Positions 23,039 through 35,164 of a DNA stretch of 64,000 bases are shown here, piece after piece. The number at the start of each line of letters is the position of its first letter. Position 1 is the stretch's first letter. A program made the translations under genes and the position numbers. The stretch is from Amblyornis subalaris. Its lineage: Eukaryota; Chordata; Aves; Passeriformes; Ptilonorhynchidae. Under the pieces are notes generated by a model. It was not told the origin of the DNA, did no database searches, and worked only from the letters and a program-made list of their open reading frames with translations. The stretch is from assembly GCA_018881555.1 (NCBI GenBank), contig JACAXG010000060.1:4030001-4094000 (forward strand), written 5' to 3'.

Positions 23039-26000
23039 CTGGATAGTAAGAGAGGAATTAAACACTCTTAATGAACATTAAAGCAAGAAAACAANAGCTT
23101 ATTAAGACAGCCTGCAAGAACAGCTACATGTCCCTGTCCAGTTGGTGTATAATTATGGCTAGTATTCTGAGATGATGGAGGATAAAGTTCATGCTGGCTC
23201 TTCTTAAAACTCTTGGGTGACTGTAACTTTTAAACCTAATCCAATTAACGGGTTGGGATAGTCAATCATACACTGTGGCTGGTAGATCTGACTGTATGAA
23301 TTCAGGAAAGGAAAATATGTTGTTTAATACCAGATATAAGCTATATTTACAAATATTTTCATACTGGTTTAAGTGTGCCTGTGCACAATACTGCTTTAGT
23401 TATAGAGTCCTATAAGCACAGCAGTAGTCACACTGTAAATTAAATCTTTTTTTCAGCACTGAAGTTCTACCAAGTCCCATCTGCATTACACTTCTCTCAA
23501 AATCCTATTAATCAGAAACATGCTTGGACACAGAGTATGCAACACCAGTGGGGAAGCCATGACTAAATATCCTGCAAATGAGAGGCTGCTTGTATTATCA
23601 TCAGTTACATGTTTTACAGTGTGCTAAGACTGAAGTAAATGTAGCCTTTCGATGCACATTCCATGAAGAAATGAATAATTCCTTTTTGTCTTAGACAAAA
23701 GAGTTTCTCTTGAGTGGGACATGCATTCAACAATTTTTTCCTCCATATCTTTCCTTGACACTCATCTTTCGTTTCTCCTGAAAAACTGCTTTCAATTCTC
23801 CATAAAAGCTTTTCTCCAAGATCTTGGTATTTTTTTTTTGAAATAAATTACTTTTCAAAAAGTGATATTTTCTAAGATGAATTCTTTAAAAATCAAAAGC
23901 TGCCCAATTCCACTTTCCTTTTCTTTTGTTTTTTCAATAGAAGGATGGAAGAAAAACACAGCAAAGGTGGATGGAAACAAAGAAAACAAAACTATTTTTT
24001 TTTGAAAGAACAGAGCTTTCTTAGACAGAATATAGTTGATCCCCAAATCAAACAACATGTAAATGCAAGTATGAAATTGTCAAAATGCTTCACTATTTCC
24101 CCATCTTAAGTGTTTATGATTCTGGTGGTAGATGACTGATAGTTGAAATTATCATCTATTACTTCTAGAGCTCTGAGGGCTCTTACTCATTATGAGCTCT
24201 CCCCAAGCCCATCATACAGAGAGTTCTGATATTTACCTTATCACTGCTAGAAATTCTATATCATTGCCAATATTTTTCACTTTTTTAAAAGTATTAAAGT
24301 ATCCTTGATTGCAACCATTCATGTAGTTGTTGCAACTAGACCCATAGACACTCTCACCCCATCTCCTCCCCTTACCTGCAGTTTACTTTTCAAGCAGNTT
24401 TTAAAATACTAGTGTGAGAACCATTGTCCAATGGTTTTAAAATATATGTTAAATATTAAAATATAAATATATGTCTGATATTTAAAAATACAGCTATAAA
24501 AGTATATAAGGCAAAGCATAGATAAGGTTAGACCTACACGTTTAGTCTCCTTTTTTGTTATATTTTGTATGCTGACTTAGATCTAAGTGGTAACTTGTAT
24601 GCGTTTAAGAGTTGGACTGCTGAAGAGAGTGACAAAGACACATGATACCTAAGAGTGATTTTCATAGTTCTTAATGCTCAGGTTAGTTTTAGGTTCTTGT
24701 AGAATGAGGTATCAAAGTGATGCAAAACTATGTACTAGTGGTCTTAACTTCTAATTAATGAAGTTTGTCTACCAATAGGCTATATGGGCTGTGGTGTGGT
24801 GGTGCAGCCACAAACCTAGAATCCATAAATTATCAGACAGGAAATGCTAAGGGAAAATCTACCTTCCTGTGAGGCTTAGATGTCCTGCTCTGAGTTACAC
24901 GGAAGTGCTCTTATCCATTTGTAACACACAGCCAAGAAATTTACGGAGAGAAGTTAAATGAATAAAATCAAACCAAAAAAACCCCTACCCTCCCAAAATG
25001 CAAAAAAATTCCCTACACTCAAAATTAAACTAGAGGATGAGCTGCTTATTACAGCAGCTCAGTGGTTACTATTGACCATATAATGAAGGATGCCTAAATC
25101 CAACTCTTGTTCTGCCTGAGGGGATTCAAACCATCATCTCAGAGAAATACCAGTGCTTCTCGGGTTGATGCTTTCTCGGTGGAGGCACTCTTTCTTCCAC
25201 CAGTGAAGTTGAGACATTGTCATGGAATTCTTAAACATTAACTGATAAGAGAGAGCAAAGGCTGCCTAATCATTATGTACACTCCCGACACAGAAGATAT
25301 GGGTCCCATGGTAACTGTTCCATTATTTTTTACTACATTTAATCCAACTATTTATATATAATATGCAGCAGCAGGAACCACAACAGTGTATCATGGAAAG
25401 GTACATAAAGCATAGGATAGACAGATATCAGTAATATCACTCAGAAGTTTTATCACATAAGCTACCATGAACATAAAATGGCTACTTTTTTGGGTATTTT
25501 TTCTCTCTCTTTGGTGAGACACACATATAGCAGAGACAACAACTACATTAAGAAACAACCCAAATACCTGTGCTAATATTAGCAAAGTTAGGAAAAGAAA
25601 TTTTGTCAAAATGAGTCATGTTGGCAGATCTGTTTAGAAGGAGCTCTAAAACATTGCAGGGCTCTTTTATAAGGACAGATGTATTTTTCCAATAAACCTG
25701 TTTTAATTATAACACAGGCAATTTAACTGCAGTTATGGGATCATGTTTTAAGAGCGTCCTGAGGCTAAGAAATAGGGCTAGTATAGAAGAAGCCAAGATG
25801 TTTTAATAATGCTACTGAAAGACATTTATAACACAGCAGTACAGTTACTGTGGAACACACTTCGGGGAATACACCTAGCTCTAAGCTCTCTGGAGCTGGT
25901 CAGAGATGATGTGACCCCTGAATACCAGGTTTCTTGAAATGGTCAAGAACCGGTAGCAATGACCAGTTTTGGTTTTGCTTACAGTCAGCATACACACTCT

Positions 26001-26907
26001 ACATTTTAGCTTTACATTTTACACAAAGGATTGAAGAATATTATTTGTTAATCAAATAATATTATCTTACTCTCAAGCATTCAACACCGGCAGCTGAAAC
26101 ACATTAAAGACTTCACTGTATCTGTTTATTATTTATCTTCCCTAATCACATCAAGGTTCTTTGAAAACCTCACCTGGAAACATAACAGAAATTCAGGCTC
26201 TGCAGACTTAATAACTGATGTCTCTTAGACACTTCTCTTTCTTTTGCTTATTTTCTTTCATCTATGTGTATGTGCTTCAACTCACAGTAATGAGGAAGTA
26301 AAACTGAATTATGTGAGCTCAGTGTTATCCACAGCGGCATTTCACTGAAATGTCTGTTCTTTTCAAGAAGTGAGACTGCTGAAGGACTTAAGATCGATGC
26401 CAAGGCAAGACAGAACTTGCATTTGTATCAGTTAGGCAGTGACCTGGAAGCAGAGACCCTGATCTAGAAAACCACTTAAGAATGTGTTTAACTTTATTCA
26501 TATGCTTAAGTGTTTTGTTGAAGTATGAACGAAGGTCTGCAGCTAAAGACTTCAGACAGACATTTCTGTGCAGCTGTGCCAATGTTTTAAAACTATTACA
26601 ATTTCAAACACAGTTCAGCTGAGACCAAGCATGAAAATTTTAAATACCACATGAAAGCTTTTTTCCCAGAACACTGTGAGTAAAAGATGACTACACATTA
26701 CAATGCTACACTCTACCCCACTCCGCAGAGTTAGTTTTTGCAAGTGGCAGTACACAACTATAACACTGATGCAAGTTTTGTTGCTGACTGCTGTAGGCAC
26801 AGGGTAACTGCACATAAACACANAAACATGAACTGCAGGTAGGCGGAGAGCTGTTATATTGTTGATAGGGACAATTCCAAACCCACAAACATGTACACAT
26901 TTTTTAC
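23039..26907 (-). other. FAM120B: FAM120B intron (3.9 kb)
   Basis: GT-AG intron on the minus strand between exons 26908-27021 and 22986-23038. It contains a very AT-rich segment (about 24420-24520) and an ancient repeat fragment at 26452-26521. No other exon recognised. Confidence 0.55.
26452..26521 (-). repeat. Ancient interspersed repeat fragment (TTAAGCACATGCTTAAGTGC-type)
   Basis: On the minus strand, AACACTTAAGCATATG, TTAAACACATTCTTAAGTGG and TCTAGATCAGGGTCTC follow the order of a short motif family (…CTTAAGCACATGCTTAAGTGCTTTGCTGAATCAGGG…) that I know as scattered through sauropsid genomes. I cannot name its class. The open frame at 26388-26582 runs through it and is not a gene. Confidence 0.4.
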
Positions 26908-27021
26908 CTTGTGACCGAGGATGTCTCTGTACGAAACCCCTCATCTGGTTATGATATGGAGAAACAAGATGACTTCTGTGTGGTTGTTGGAACCTGGGAT
27001 TAAAATCTCTTTGTTCTCTTC
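26908..27021 (-). CDS. FAM120B: FAM120B internal exon, Arg/His/Gln-rich tail
   Basis: 114-base exon bounded by acceptor CTGTTTTTCAG and donor AAG|GTAAAA. It starts with two bases finishing a Gly codon, encodes 37 residues and leaves one base over, so it is a symmetric phase 1-1 exon. The peptide begins REQRDFNPRFQQPHRSH and ends RHPRSQ. It is unusually rich in Arg, His and Gln and has no globular motif, consistent with the disordered, basic, nucleic-acid-interacting C-terminus known in the paralogue FAM120A. A symmetric exon could be skipped without changing frame. The wider open frame 26615-27046 is read-through into both introns. Confidence 0.8.
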
Positions 27022-28280
27022 CTGAAAAACAGTATTCACTAAGCAACTCTGACAGTATGTAAGATTAAATGAAGAAAAAGAGAGACAGTGCATTTTTTTT
27101 CAGGAAACAGTATTTCTTAGTTTTGTCCCAAAATACTCGTGCAGAATTATGATTTTTCCAAACTAAAGTCAGCCTAACAAGCATGGTTCTTGTCCTCATT
27201 TCCATCTATGCACATCATGATTACAAGCTGTTAACAAGTGTATTTAGAAACCAGATCAAAATTTTATGACACAGATTTGGAGACTGCAGTCATTAAAACA
27301 AACAGAAATCTCTGTCCAAATTGGAATCACAAATCATAATTAAAATGGTTAAANATAGCTCTCAAGGAAAAGCAGATGCTAACAAGGTCTGGTATTATAA
27401 ATCACCAACAGANACCCTTAATTTTGAGTGTCCAGCACGAGCATGTTGTAGTGCTACATCAGAAGTATTGCTGCCCCATAATGCAAAGTACTGAACTAGC
27501 AGAAAATCATTCTGTCTGTTGTAGTTTGCTCAAGCAATTCTGAAGGGGTAATTTTTATCCTCACAGACATTATAACTGATCAGGTATTAAGCAAGTAATA
27601 AACATAATATGAGCATAAACACTGGGATTCGGTGCATATTATTTCAAAGTCTCAAAAGCCTCAACATTCAGGCTGATCTGTGATTGATGCTAAAAACCTT
27701 TTAGATGTTTTTTTTCCCTGAAAGACAGAGAGATCAGGTAGGGAAAACAAATGTCTTTAGCAAACCAAGCCATAAAGTTGGGGGAAAAAAGCAAAGTCTT
27801 AAACAAAAAAAGCACAGTTCTTCAAATTGCCCAAAAGCTTTCTTATACTTTGAAATATGTCAGCAAGTCCAATAAGAAGTATTGTCTCTTCAATGCCTCA
27901 CTCAGAACTTCAACTATCAATGTTAAAATAGCTCCCCTGANGGAATGGAGGAAAAAGTTCTGAGTCATTTAGCTCCTCCTATAAAAATAACTTCAGTCAC
28001 TGAGTAAATAGTGATGTTTCAATGAGTGGTATTTATTGCATATATCTCACTAGCTATGTAGCTAGATGGAAATATTATTCTATGTAAATGTGGGGAATCA
28101 AATTCACACAAATTGCTAAAAAGGGAAATATTTTCTTGGATCTCTCCTTTGGCTTTTTGGAGGATGACCTTACAAATTCACTTAGCTTGATGGGCTGCCT
28201 ATGTAATTGCTGCTGCTGCTGAAGGGTAATTCAGCTCATCAATATATTAACTTTATTGAGAAAACTAACACAATGCCAAC
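27022..28280 (-). other. FAM120B: FAM120B intron (1.26 kb)
   Basis: Shortest intron seen. GT-AG, with the slightly weak donor CAG|GTTGGC. Contains no feature I recognise. Confidence 0.65.
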
Positions 28281-28389
28281 CTGTGTTAAATCCATTCCCT
28301 CTTGGTCTGCTCTGTATCGTTCTGTTCTTTGCTGTGCAAACCTTGCAAATGAGAGACTTCAGATTCTGGAAGGGTGTATACAAAGACTC
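28281..28389 (-). CDS. FAM120B: FAM120B internal exon, CxxC-like block
   Basis: 109-base exon after acceptor TTGTCTGCAG and before donor ACACAG|GTTGGC. It encodes 36 residues in phase 0 and leaves one base. The core FQNLKSLICKVCTAKNRTI aligns position by position with the FAM120A segment I know as FHNLKAVVCKAC..ENRRI, keeping the Cys-Lys-x-Cys pair. The following SRPRGNGFN begins the basic tail. The alignment fixes the frame and therefore also fixes the donor of the preceding exon. The plus-strand open frame at 28207-28476 is a shadow of this exon. Confidence 0.88.
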
Positions 28390-31300
28390 CTGCAGACAAC
28401 ACAGTTAAAAATCAATGACTGTTCTGCTCTTCTTTCTTCAGGTGTAGCACAAATTAAACACATACACAAAAACTAAAAGACTTGTCTTAGCCANACTTGT
28501 GCATACATGAAGGTGGTAGATCTGGGTCACACTTTCACAGGAAATAAAGTTCAAACATTTAATATTAAAAGTGAATACTTGGAGGGATGAGTAGGGGTGC
28601 AGAAGAAATNTTTCCCCTTTCTCATTGAAGTTTGTTTCCCTTCCCTGCTCACATCTGTAAATCACTTGCTTTCCTATTCTGTTACCTTGCACCTGTAGAT
28701 GTACTTAACTAGACTTCTATCAGCAATACCTCAGGTAGAGATGGGTAAAGCCTCCAGATAAGGACTGATGAACTCAGGGAAAATACACCAGTCAAAATCA
28801 AAGTCTCAATCTCATACACGAGAAACAAAACTTAACCCAACAGTAATACATCAGCCCCAACTCCTGACTCATAAAATATAACTAAGTCTAAAAAGAAGTG
28901 GGGGAATTAAATAAAATATTTACCTTGTGGTGTGATGAAAAATTCTACTGTCAAAAGAACAAGCTGAAGCTATTTAAAGATGCAATGTTGAGAGATGTGA
29001 TATATCCTTAACTTTCTCTGATTTCTGTGAGCTGTGAAAAACTGACAGATCTTAGAATGTATTTCTTTTTTTCCTGATTTGTACTGGGCACGTGGTCTTT
29101 AGTACACAATGAAGAGAATTATGAGAAGAGAGATTTCAGAGCTATAGCATAATTTGTTTTCATAAAATTGAACTGATTTTTACAGGATGACAATTCCTTT
29201 TTTAGGAGATGGAAGAAGAGAAGAAGATGACAGGATAAGGTAAAAAATCTAATAGGCAGCAAGATTGCAGTAACTAGAGAGGTTTCTTAAATTAGAGGTA
29301 GAGTCTGTCTCCCTGAACCCTGCTGTGAACTTTCCTAATACATTTTTTGAGTTAACAAACCTCTTATAGAGCCTTAAATAAAACCTAGTTTGTTTTGTTT
29401 TTTTTTACCACACAAACTGGGTCCAGCCTGTGAAGAACACTCTCTAATGGGAAAAACCTCTCATTTTATTCTTGGGAGAATAAATCAGAATGTGTTTATG
29501 AAGGTTGGATGAAAGGCATGATCAGAAAAGAACAAAACATATAATTTATGCTGACCCCATTATGTAATTTGGTTCTAATTTTAAAAAATTGATCATGAAC
29601 ATAGTCATTAGTGAGAAGCACAATAAAAAGACTAATAAAGTGATAATATCATTGCCTCACTTCTTTATGAGACAATTATAGCCAATTTGCTGTGTGGATA
29701 AACAAACTAATATGATTACAGTTTTGAAAAACAGAGAACTAGCATAATATGAGCTTAGCATTATTTTTTAAAAAACCAAGATGGCTCTATTTTTTATTCT
29801 TATCAGAAGCTGTCCATTTTTTATCTTTAAGAGCTGTTAGGCTACTAAGAGCTGAGCTACACAAAAACTTGCCCACAAAAATATCAGCTGTATTTAATGT
29901 ACACATTTTCTTCTTTTGGTATAAGAACCTGTGGGAAGAAAACCCTAAAATGTTCAAAATTTCTGATATACATGTAAATATTTAACCAGGATTGTATTTC
30001 CACTGTAATTTTCAGAAACCTATTAACTGTATTTAAGCCTATCATAGTCAAAACAGCACATTCTGAGATTGCCTCAAGTCCTTGAAGTAATGCAACTGTC
30101 CAGATAATGGAGAAGGGGCCCTAGGAGTTAGGAGAGAAGCACTGAACAACAACAACAAAAACTTTTTCCTATTATTTTTGTTTTCTATAACAAAACATCC
30201 CATGTAGAATAACTTTTTTCTGAATACAATGCTGTCAATATCATCAGATGAGATTTGTGGTGGTCAAGGTTAGATTGTTAACAAACAAGTGCTGAAAGAT
30301 CTTGGCTTCCAGCAGTACATTAAGCTCTGCCAGGAACTAAGTACCATTTTTATTTATTAAAGTTGGANTTATAATAATAGGAAAAACCAATCACATACAC
30401 TTGTTGCCTTGCCAATGTCCCCAACTAGACTGGCATCTCTTGGAAATTCTCCCCAAAAGAGATTCTTGCCTCAAACTGATAAGCTGGAAAGCTATTTTAT
30501 TAGTCTGGGTACATATCTCTGCCATATATGTACCATAAAATTGTACCTAAAAAAGAAAAAGATATTTAAACTACTCTAAAAATTCACATGGCTAGAGTAT
30601 TTTTCCTCACAACAGAACAGTTTATCTGGGGTTTGTTTAAAACAGAGCATAGGCTTTTAAAAACCCTAACCTAGATATTTTATTTGATCAAGCATATTTC
30701 TAACGCTNTTCTAGGTAAGATCTTTCTTCGTCTTCGTTATAAAACAGGATAAAATATAACTCTAACATTAATACCCTAAGATTTTCAAATGTTAGCTAAA
30801 ACATACTAACACATTTAAAAATACTTATCTCAATTAATATAAATTTTGTACAGATTTAAATATGTATTGTCAAAGTTATCCACTAACCTGAATTCTACCC
30901 AAATGGAAAACAAGTATCAGTTTCACACAGATCCAGATACTTTTACATTTTCCCATTTATTCTTTAAACCCTCTATTGTTCTGCAAAAGTCCTGCATGAA
31001 ATTCCTGAACGAACCATTGTCCCAATCCAAGATCTACTGAAATCAACGAACCAATTAATAGGAACCACAGGATTTGGATAGAGGTTATGGTCCTAATCAT
31101 ATGATTGAGTACATATGGAAGGGATTATTCTCCTCCTTCATGCTAAAAACATGTTCATTCCACCCACCCACAAGAGTTTTACTCGTCACTCCAGACCAGC
31201 ATGGTATGTAACTGNACACAAAATTACAAAGGAAAACTAATTATACAACAACTGGCATTGAATGCATGAGATCAAAATAATTTTTCTCTGTAATTACTTT

Positions 31301-32244
31301 AACCTCAAGTGATATATTCAATAGCAGGTAAAAACATTTCAAAGGTAAGATTTTCAAAAGTAATTAAATGATACTGGCTTTTGTTTCACATTGAAAAGAG
31401 ACACATTAATTGAAGGTCTTCAGAGCTACCTTCACAGAGGAGTACAGGTCTACCCAAGCATCTCTGCACATATTCTGNGCTGATGGGGCATGAGCCAGGT
31501 ATGGCTTGAGGCTACACTGGTGCATCGACAGAGTCTTGCACCCAGCCTACCTCTGAGCCTGGATATGATGCCACTCCAATGCACTGTGCTCAGCAGGACT
31601 CTGGTACCTCCCTGCCCAGACAAGTTTGAAGTCAGACTGGTTTTTTGGTAACATAGCATGCAAACCTTACAAATCCCCAGATTTGTAAGATAAAGTGGGC
31701 CTGAGAACTAAATAAGTACTTAGAGCTAAGGGAAAGTACTTGGTGAGATTCTAAAAAAAACACCTAGATGTATACCCTCTTCTGATTTCCAGTTCCTCTT
31801 TGAATTTACCAAACCTCCATCTCAAACAGTAGGTTCCTTAATGCCTTTAAAATATCACTCGTATTTCCTTTAAAAATTAGGGTTANCCAGTATGCTTTTT
31901 TAAAGGTGTTCTTAACACGTTGCCTAAGATCTTATGGGAAAAAGATTTCATTAATATCTCAGTTATGGGCATTTTCATTTTTGAAATTGACAACCATTTT
32001 TGTTATATTTTTTTGAGTAGTGGGAACAAAAATAATGGTAAAATTATAGCTTCCTTCATAGACTCAGTATTTCTACATTTTTTAAAATTATTTTTTGTGG
32101 AGAGAATGAAAAAGGAATAAAAACAAGAAGAAAAATACGANGAAAGGAGAACAGTGTGAACATGAATATTAAAACAACAAACAAAATGGACAGGTACATT
32201 TTTATGAAAAATACAGAACTGTCCAAGAGGATATGATTACCTAC
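28390..32244 (-). other. FAM120B: FAM120B intron (3.9 kb)
   Basis: GT-AG intron. The donor region has two GT sites four bases apart (see the exon at 32245). A GC-richer 200-base patch at about 31440-31640 has no recognisable identity. Otherwise AT-rich with nothing called. Confidence 0.6.
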
Positions 32245-32451
32245 ATTGCCTTCCAAAAGCTCTTCCACAGAGCAACCTCGGTGCGACTGCTGGTATTTTT
32301 CTTGAAAAAGTTTTCCATCAAACACTGTCCAAGGCATCAGATCATCCATCCTGAATGGAAAGCCACAGGCACTGTTGGCCATGAGCAAAGTTGTGAGGCC
32401 ACGGATAAAGACAGCGCCCAGATGTACACCCCTGGGGTCCACCTCTGCAAG
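32245..32451 (-). CDS. FAM120B: FAM120B internal exon, most conserved domain
   Basis: 207-base exon, exactly 69 codons, phase 0 at both ends. The acceptor is GTGTGTTTACAG before CTTGCAGAGG. It encodes LAEVDPRGVHLGAVFIRGLT, then the family's hallmark NSACGFPFRMDDLMPW, VFDGKLFQEKY and EELLEGN. Human FAM120A has the same sequence of landmarks (RAVQLGS..RGLTTL..NSACGFPW..MPW.VFDGKLF..KY..LLEQN), but the residues FPFRMDDLMPW and LLEGN differ from it, favouring FAM120B over FAM120A. The protein is a coactivator linked to PPAR-gamma and adipogenesis in mammals. The donor used here is AAT|GTAGGT. A second GT four bases downstream (TAG|GTAATC) would break the frame into the next exon. Confidence 0.93.
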
Positions 32452-34437
32452 CTGTAAACACACACACGAAAAGGCAGGCCTCACAAATCAGGAAACATGA
32501 GCAATCTCGCCATCGCATACAAACATGCAAACAGCAGAGAAAACTATAAACTGTCCCAAAGNTGTGACAATGATGGCCTCTACTGCACAGCAGAATTCGT
32601 CTGAGGATTCTGTATCTAGTTCTATTCAATAAAGTGAAAGAAGTTTAACAAATACAGCATCTCACTCAAGTTTTTAAGACAAATACATTCAAAATTAAAA
32701 TGGAAAGACAAAATAAATGGCTGTTCTCCATAGTCATTTTCAAGCATTAGGAGTTCTGCAGGAAAAAAAAGTTCTGCTTGTGGAATGTAAAACATGAACT
32801 GGGAGTATAAATTGATGTGTACAGTGATGCATTGACCTTCCAGAGTTTGCTTACCCCGGAAACGCTACAGCATTTAGAGATAATTTAAATTACAGTATTT
32901 GACAGAACAAAGTTTATTGTATCCAAGCTTTTATTTTAAACACTCTAAAATTTCCTTTGACTGCAATCTGAAAGTCAAATTATTTCTCTTCAACCTGGAT
33001 GTCTCCAGAAGAAATACTGGAATTGTATGTCAACNAGTAGAAAACGCAAAATGAGAAACTCAACCAGACAATAAAAACTCACAGCTAAAATAAACTCAGT
33101 GGGTGAATGTAACATCCTCTTGTGGCAGAGCAGAGCAAAATATAAAAACCTTGAATCCAATACGGGAAAAACTGTGATTTTAAGTATTGTTTAAACAGCA
33201 CAAAGCTTCTCAGTGGACAACACCTTTTCCACAGTCTGTACTGAAGCAGTCTGTTAGGATCAGGAGAGATTCATAACAGTGTGGCCATCAATACTGTAAT
33301 CCATGGCAGCTGTTTTATCTTTACAGTATAAATTATACCAGAAATGGAATAGTATCCAAAACAGTCCAGAACAGAAAGGGCAAAAAGTGACTCAAATTTG
33401 TCTTAGCCCTAGCTCCTGGAGAGCTGTGAACTGTTTGTCTGAAATGCAATGGAGAGGGTTGGCCCGTTATTAGTACACCTCACATCTCGAAAGACCTCCA
33501 AAAGACTTAAAGGTATGGACATATACCACCAGTGCCATATTTTAAAACAAACGACAAGTAGTAGCAAAACCCATTAAATGTATGAATCAGAATTTTTCTG
33601 TAGCAGGATGAGATTCAAAGCAAGGTGGAGACTCCAGGCAGGTGCAAAGGAGGGGCGTTTACTGCAAAAATCCAGGCTTTTTAAGCCATTAGTCTGTTAT
33701 TAGTTTACATACTTTTAAGGCATAACAAACTAAGTTCAACCAACCACCATATACCACAATGTGAACACAGGATGGTTACATAACTTGTTTTCTTGGCTCT
33801 AATTCAGCCGAGTCTCTTTCCCACAGTCCTTTTTCTACTTAGGCTAAGTAATAGGCCCTGAACCATGATTTTACAAGGCCTTCCTTTACAAAGTTTTACT
33901 TATAGGTAACATTTTTCCTCCCTAAGGTCCACATAACAAAATCAGGAAACCTTTGCTAGCAATACAGAGCTACAAAGCTTCTTTCAAAAAAGAAAATCAC
34001 AAATCATTTGGAAAGTAGAGCCAGAACCTGGTGAAGGAGTTAGGTTTTCTGTATTATTATGCAAAGGACTGAATTTTGCTGCATAATCTGACTAGATGAA
34101 GCCGACTTCTGTGATGGGGTTCCCCCTAACCACAGACAAGGGGCAGCAGGGTTCTGTTAAGATGACTTGAAGATATGAGGTGTATCTCCATGCGCTGCTT
34201 TCCATACAGTGCAAAAGCAAGAGAGGATCTAGATATAAAGATGTAGGCAAAAGATGCCAGGCAGGGAGGTCCAGAGTCCTCTGGGAAGAACTTCGTCTGT
34301 CTCTAGCGATTCGTGGAAAGACATCAAGCTGGCCACCAGGGCACTGACCCAACATGACAGTCAGGAGTTGAAATTCATCCAGTACAGACAAGTGGAGACG
34401 ACCACTGACATCCAGACAAATGCAGACAACACAAACT

Positions 34438-34531
34438 ATTCACAGAATCATCAAATGGACTGGGTTGAAAGGGACCTTAAAGATCATCTAGTTTCAAGCC
34501 CTCTCCTGTGGGCAGTGACACCTCCCCCCAG
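34438..34531 (-). mobile_element. CR1 LINE 3' fragment, antisense
   Basis: TCACAGAATCATCAAATGGA, TGGGTTGAAAGGGACCTTAA and AGATCATCTAGTTTCAAGCC, then GGGCAGTGACACCTCCC, are the reverse complement of the last 90 or so bases of CR1. Short and intronic. Confidence 0.9.
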
Positions 34532-35126
34532 AATTTGAGCAGTCATTTAGAAAATGAAAGGTCCATCTTTTTCTGATCGTGACACTTCATATTTGAGTAA
34601 AGGAGACTCTTTTCTACCCTCCCTTTAAAATAAAAGTATTTTCAGTAGGGGATCGGGCCATTGAGTTTCAGGAAGTTATTGCCTCCAGATGTAAGCTATC
34701 ATTTTGCCAGCTGAGACTAGTAACTACATGCACACGCGTAACTCTCTTGCTCCGGCAAGTAAAGCAGGGATTTGCAAACTGTTTAACAATGCTGAAGGGT
34801 ACTCGAAAGAGGAATGTGGTTTAAGAGAACCGGTATTATTTGTGCTAAAGCAAACTGCAAGAGTGCACCCAGTCACTCACCCTGTTGCAGCTGAGAGATT
34901 CTTACATTGCATTTACCAGACTATTTCTGATCACCAGATCATATCTTAAGACCTGCTAAAGAAGTGTGTCCACATAATTTACAACCCTAGCTGTGCTCTT
35001 TTCAATTACAGTTGAGACATAGTGATCAAAAAGATAAAATAATGTTCCTGGTGACAGGCTTTACAGGTAGAAGACTGCATTGTCTAGTGATATCAGTCCA
35101 GAACTTTCCTAAAGCACTACAGTATT

Positions 35127-35164
35127 GGGGGGTGGAGGGGGTGTGTGTGTTTGTGTGTGATGGG
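35127..35164 (+). repeat. G-rich/GT tract
   Basis: Six G, then five G, then GTGTGTGTGT-type repeat and a final GGG. Possible G-quadruplex on the plus strand, which is the non-template strand's complement for FAM120B, so the nascent RNA would be C/CA-rich. Confidence 0.55.

Noticed and set aside
25060..25260. Minus-strand frame rich in Pro, Arg and Glu, tried as the FAM120B last exon
   Set aside because: No proper acceptor and wrong phase. The exon ending at 22986 fits both.
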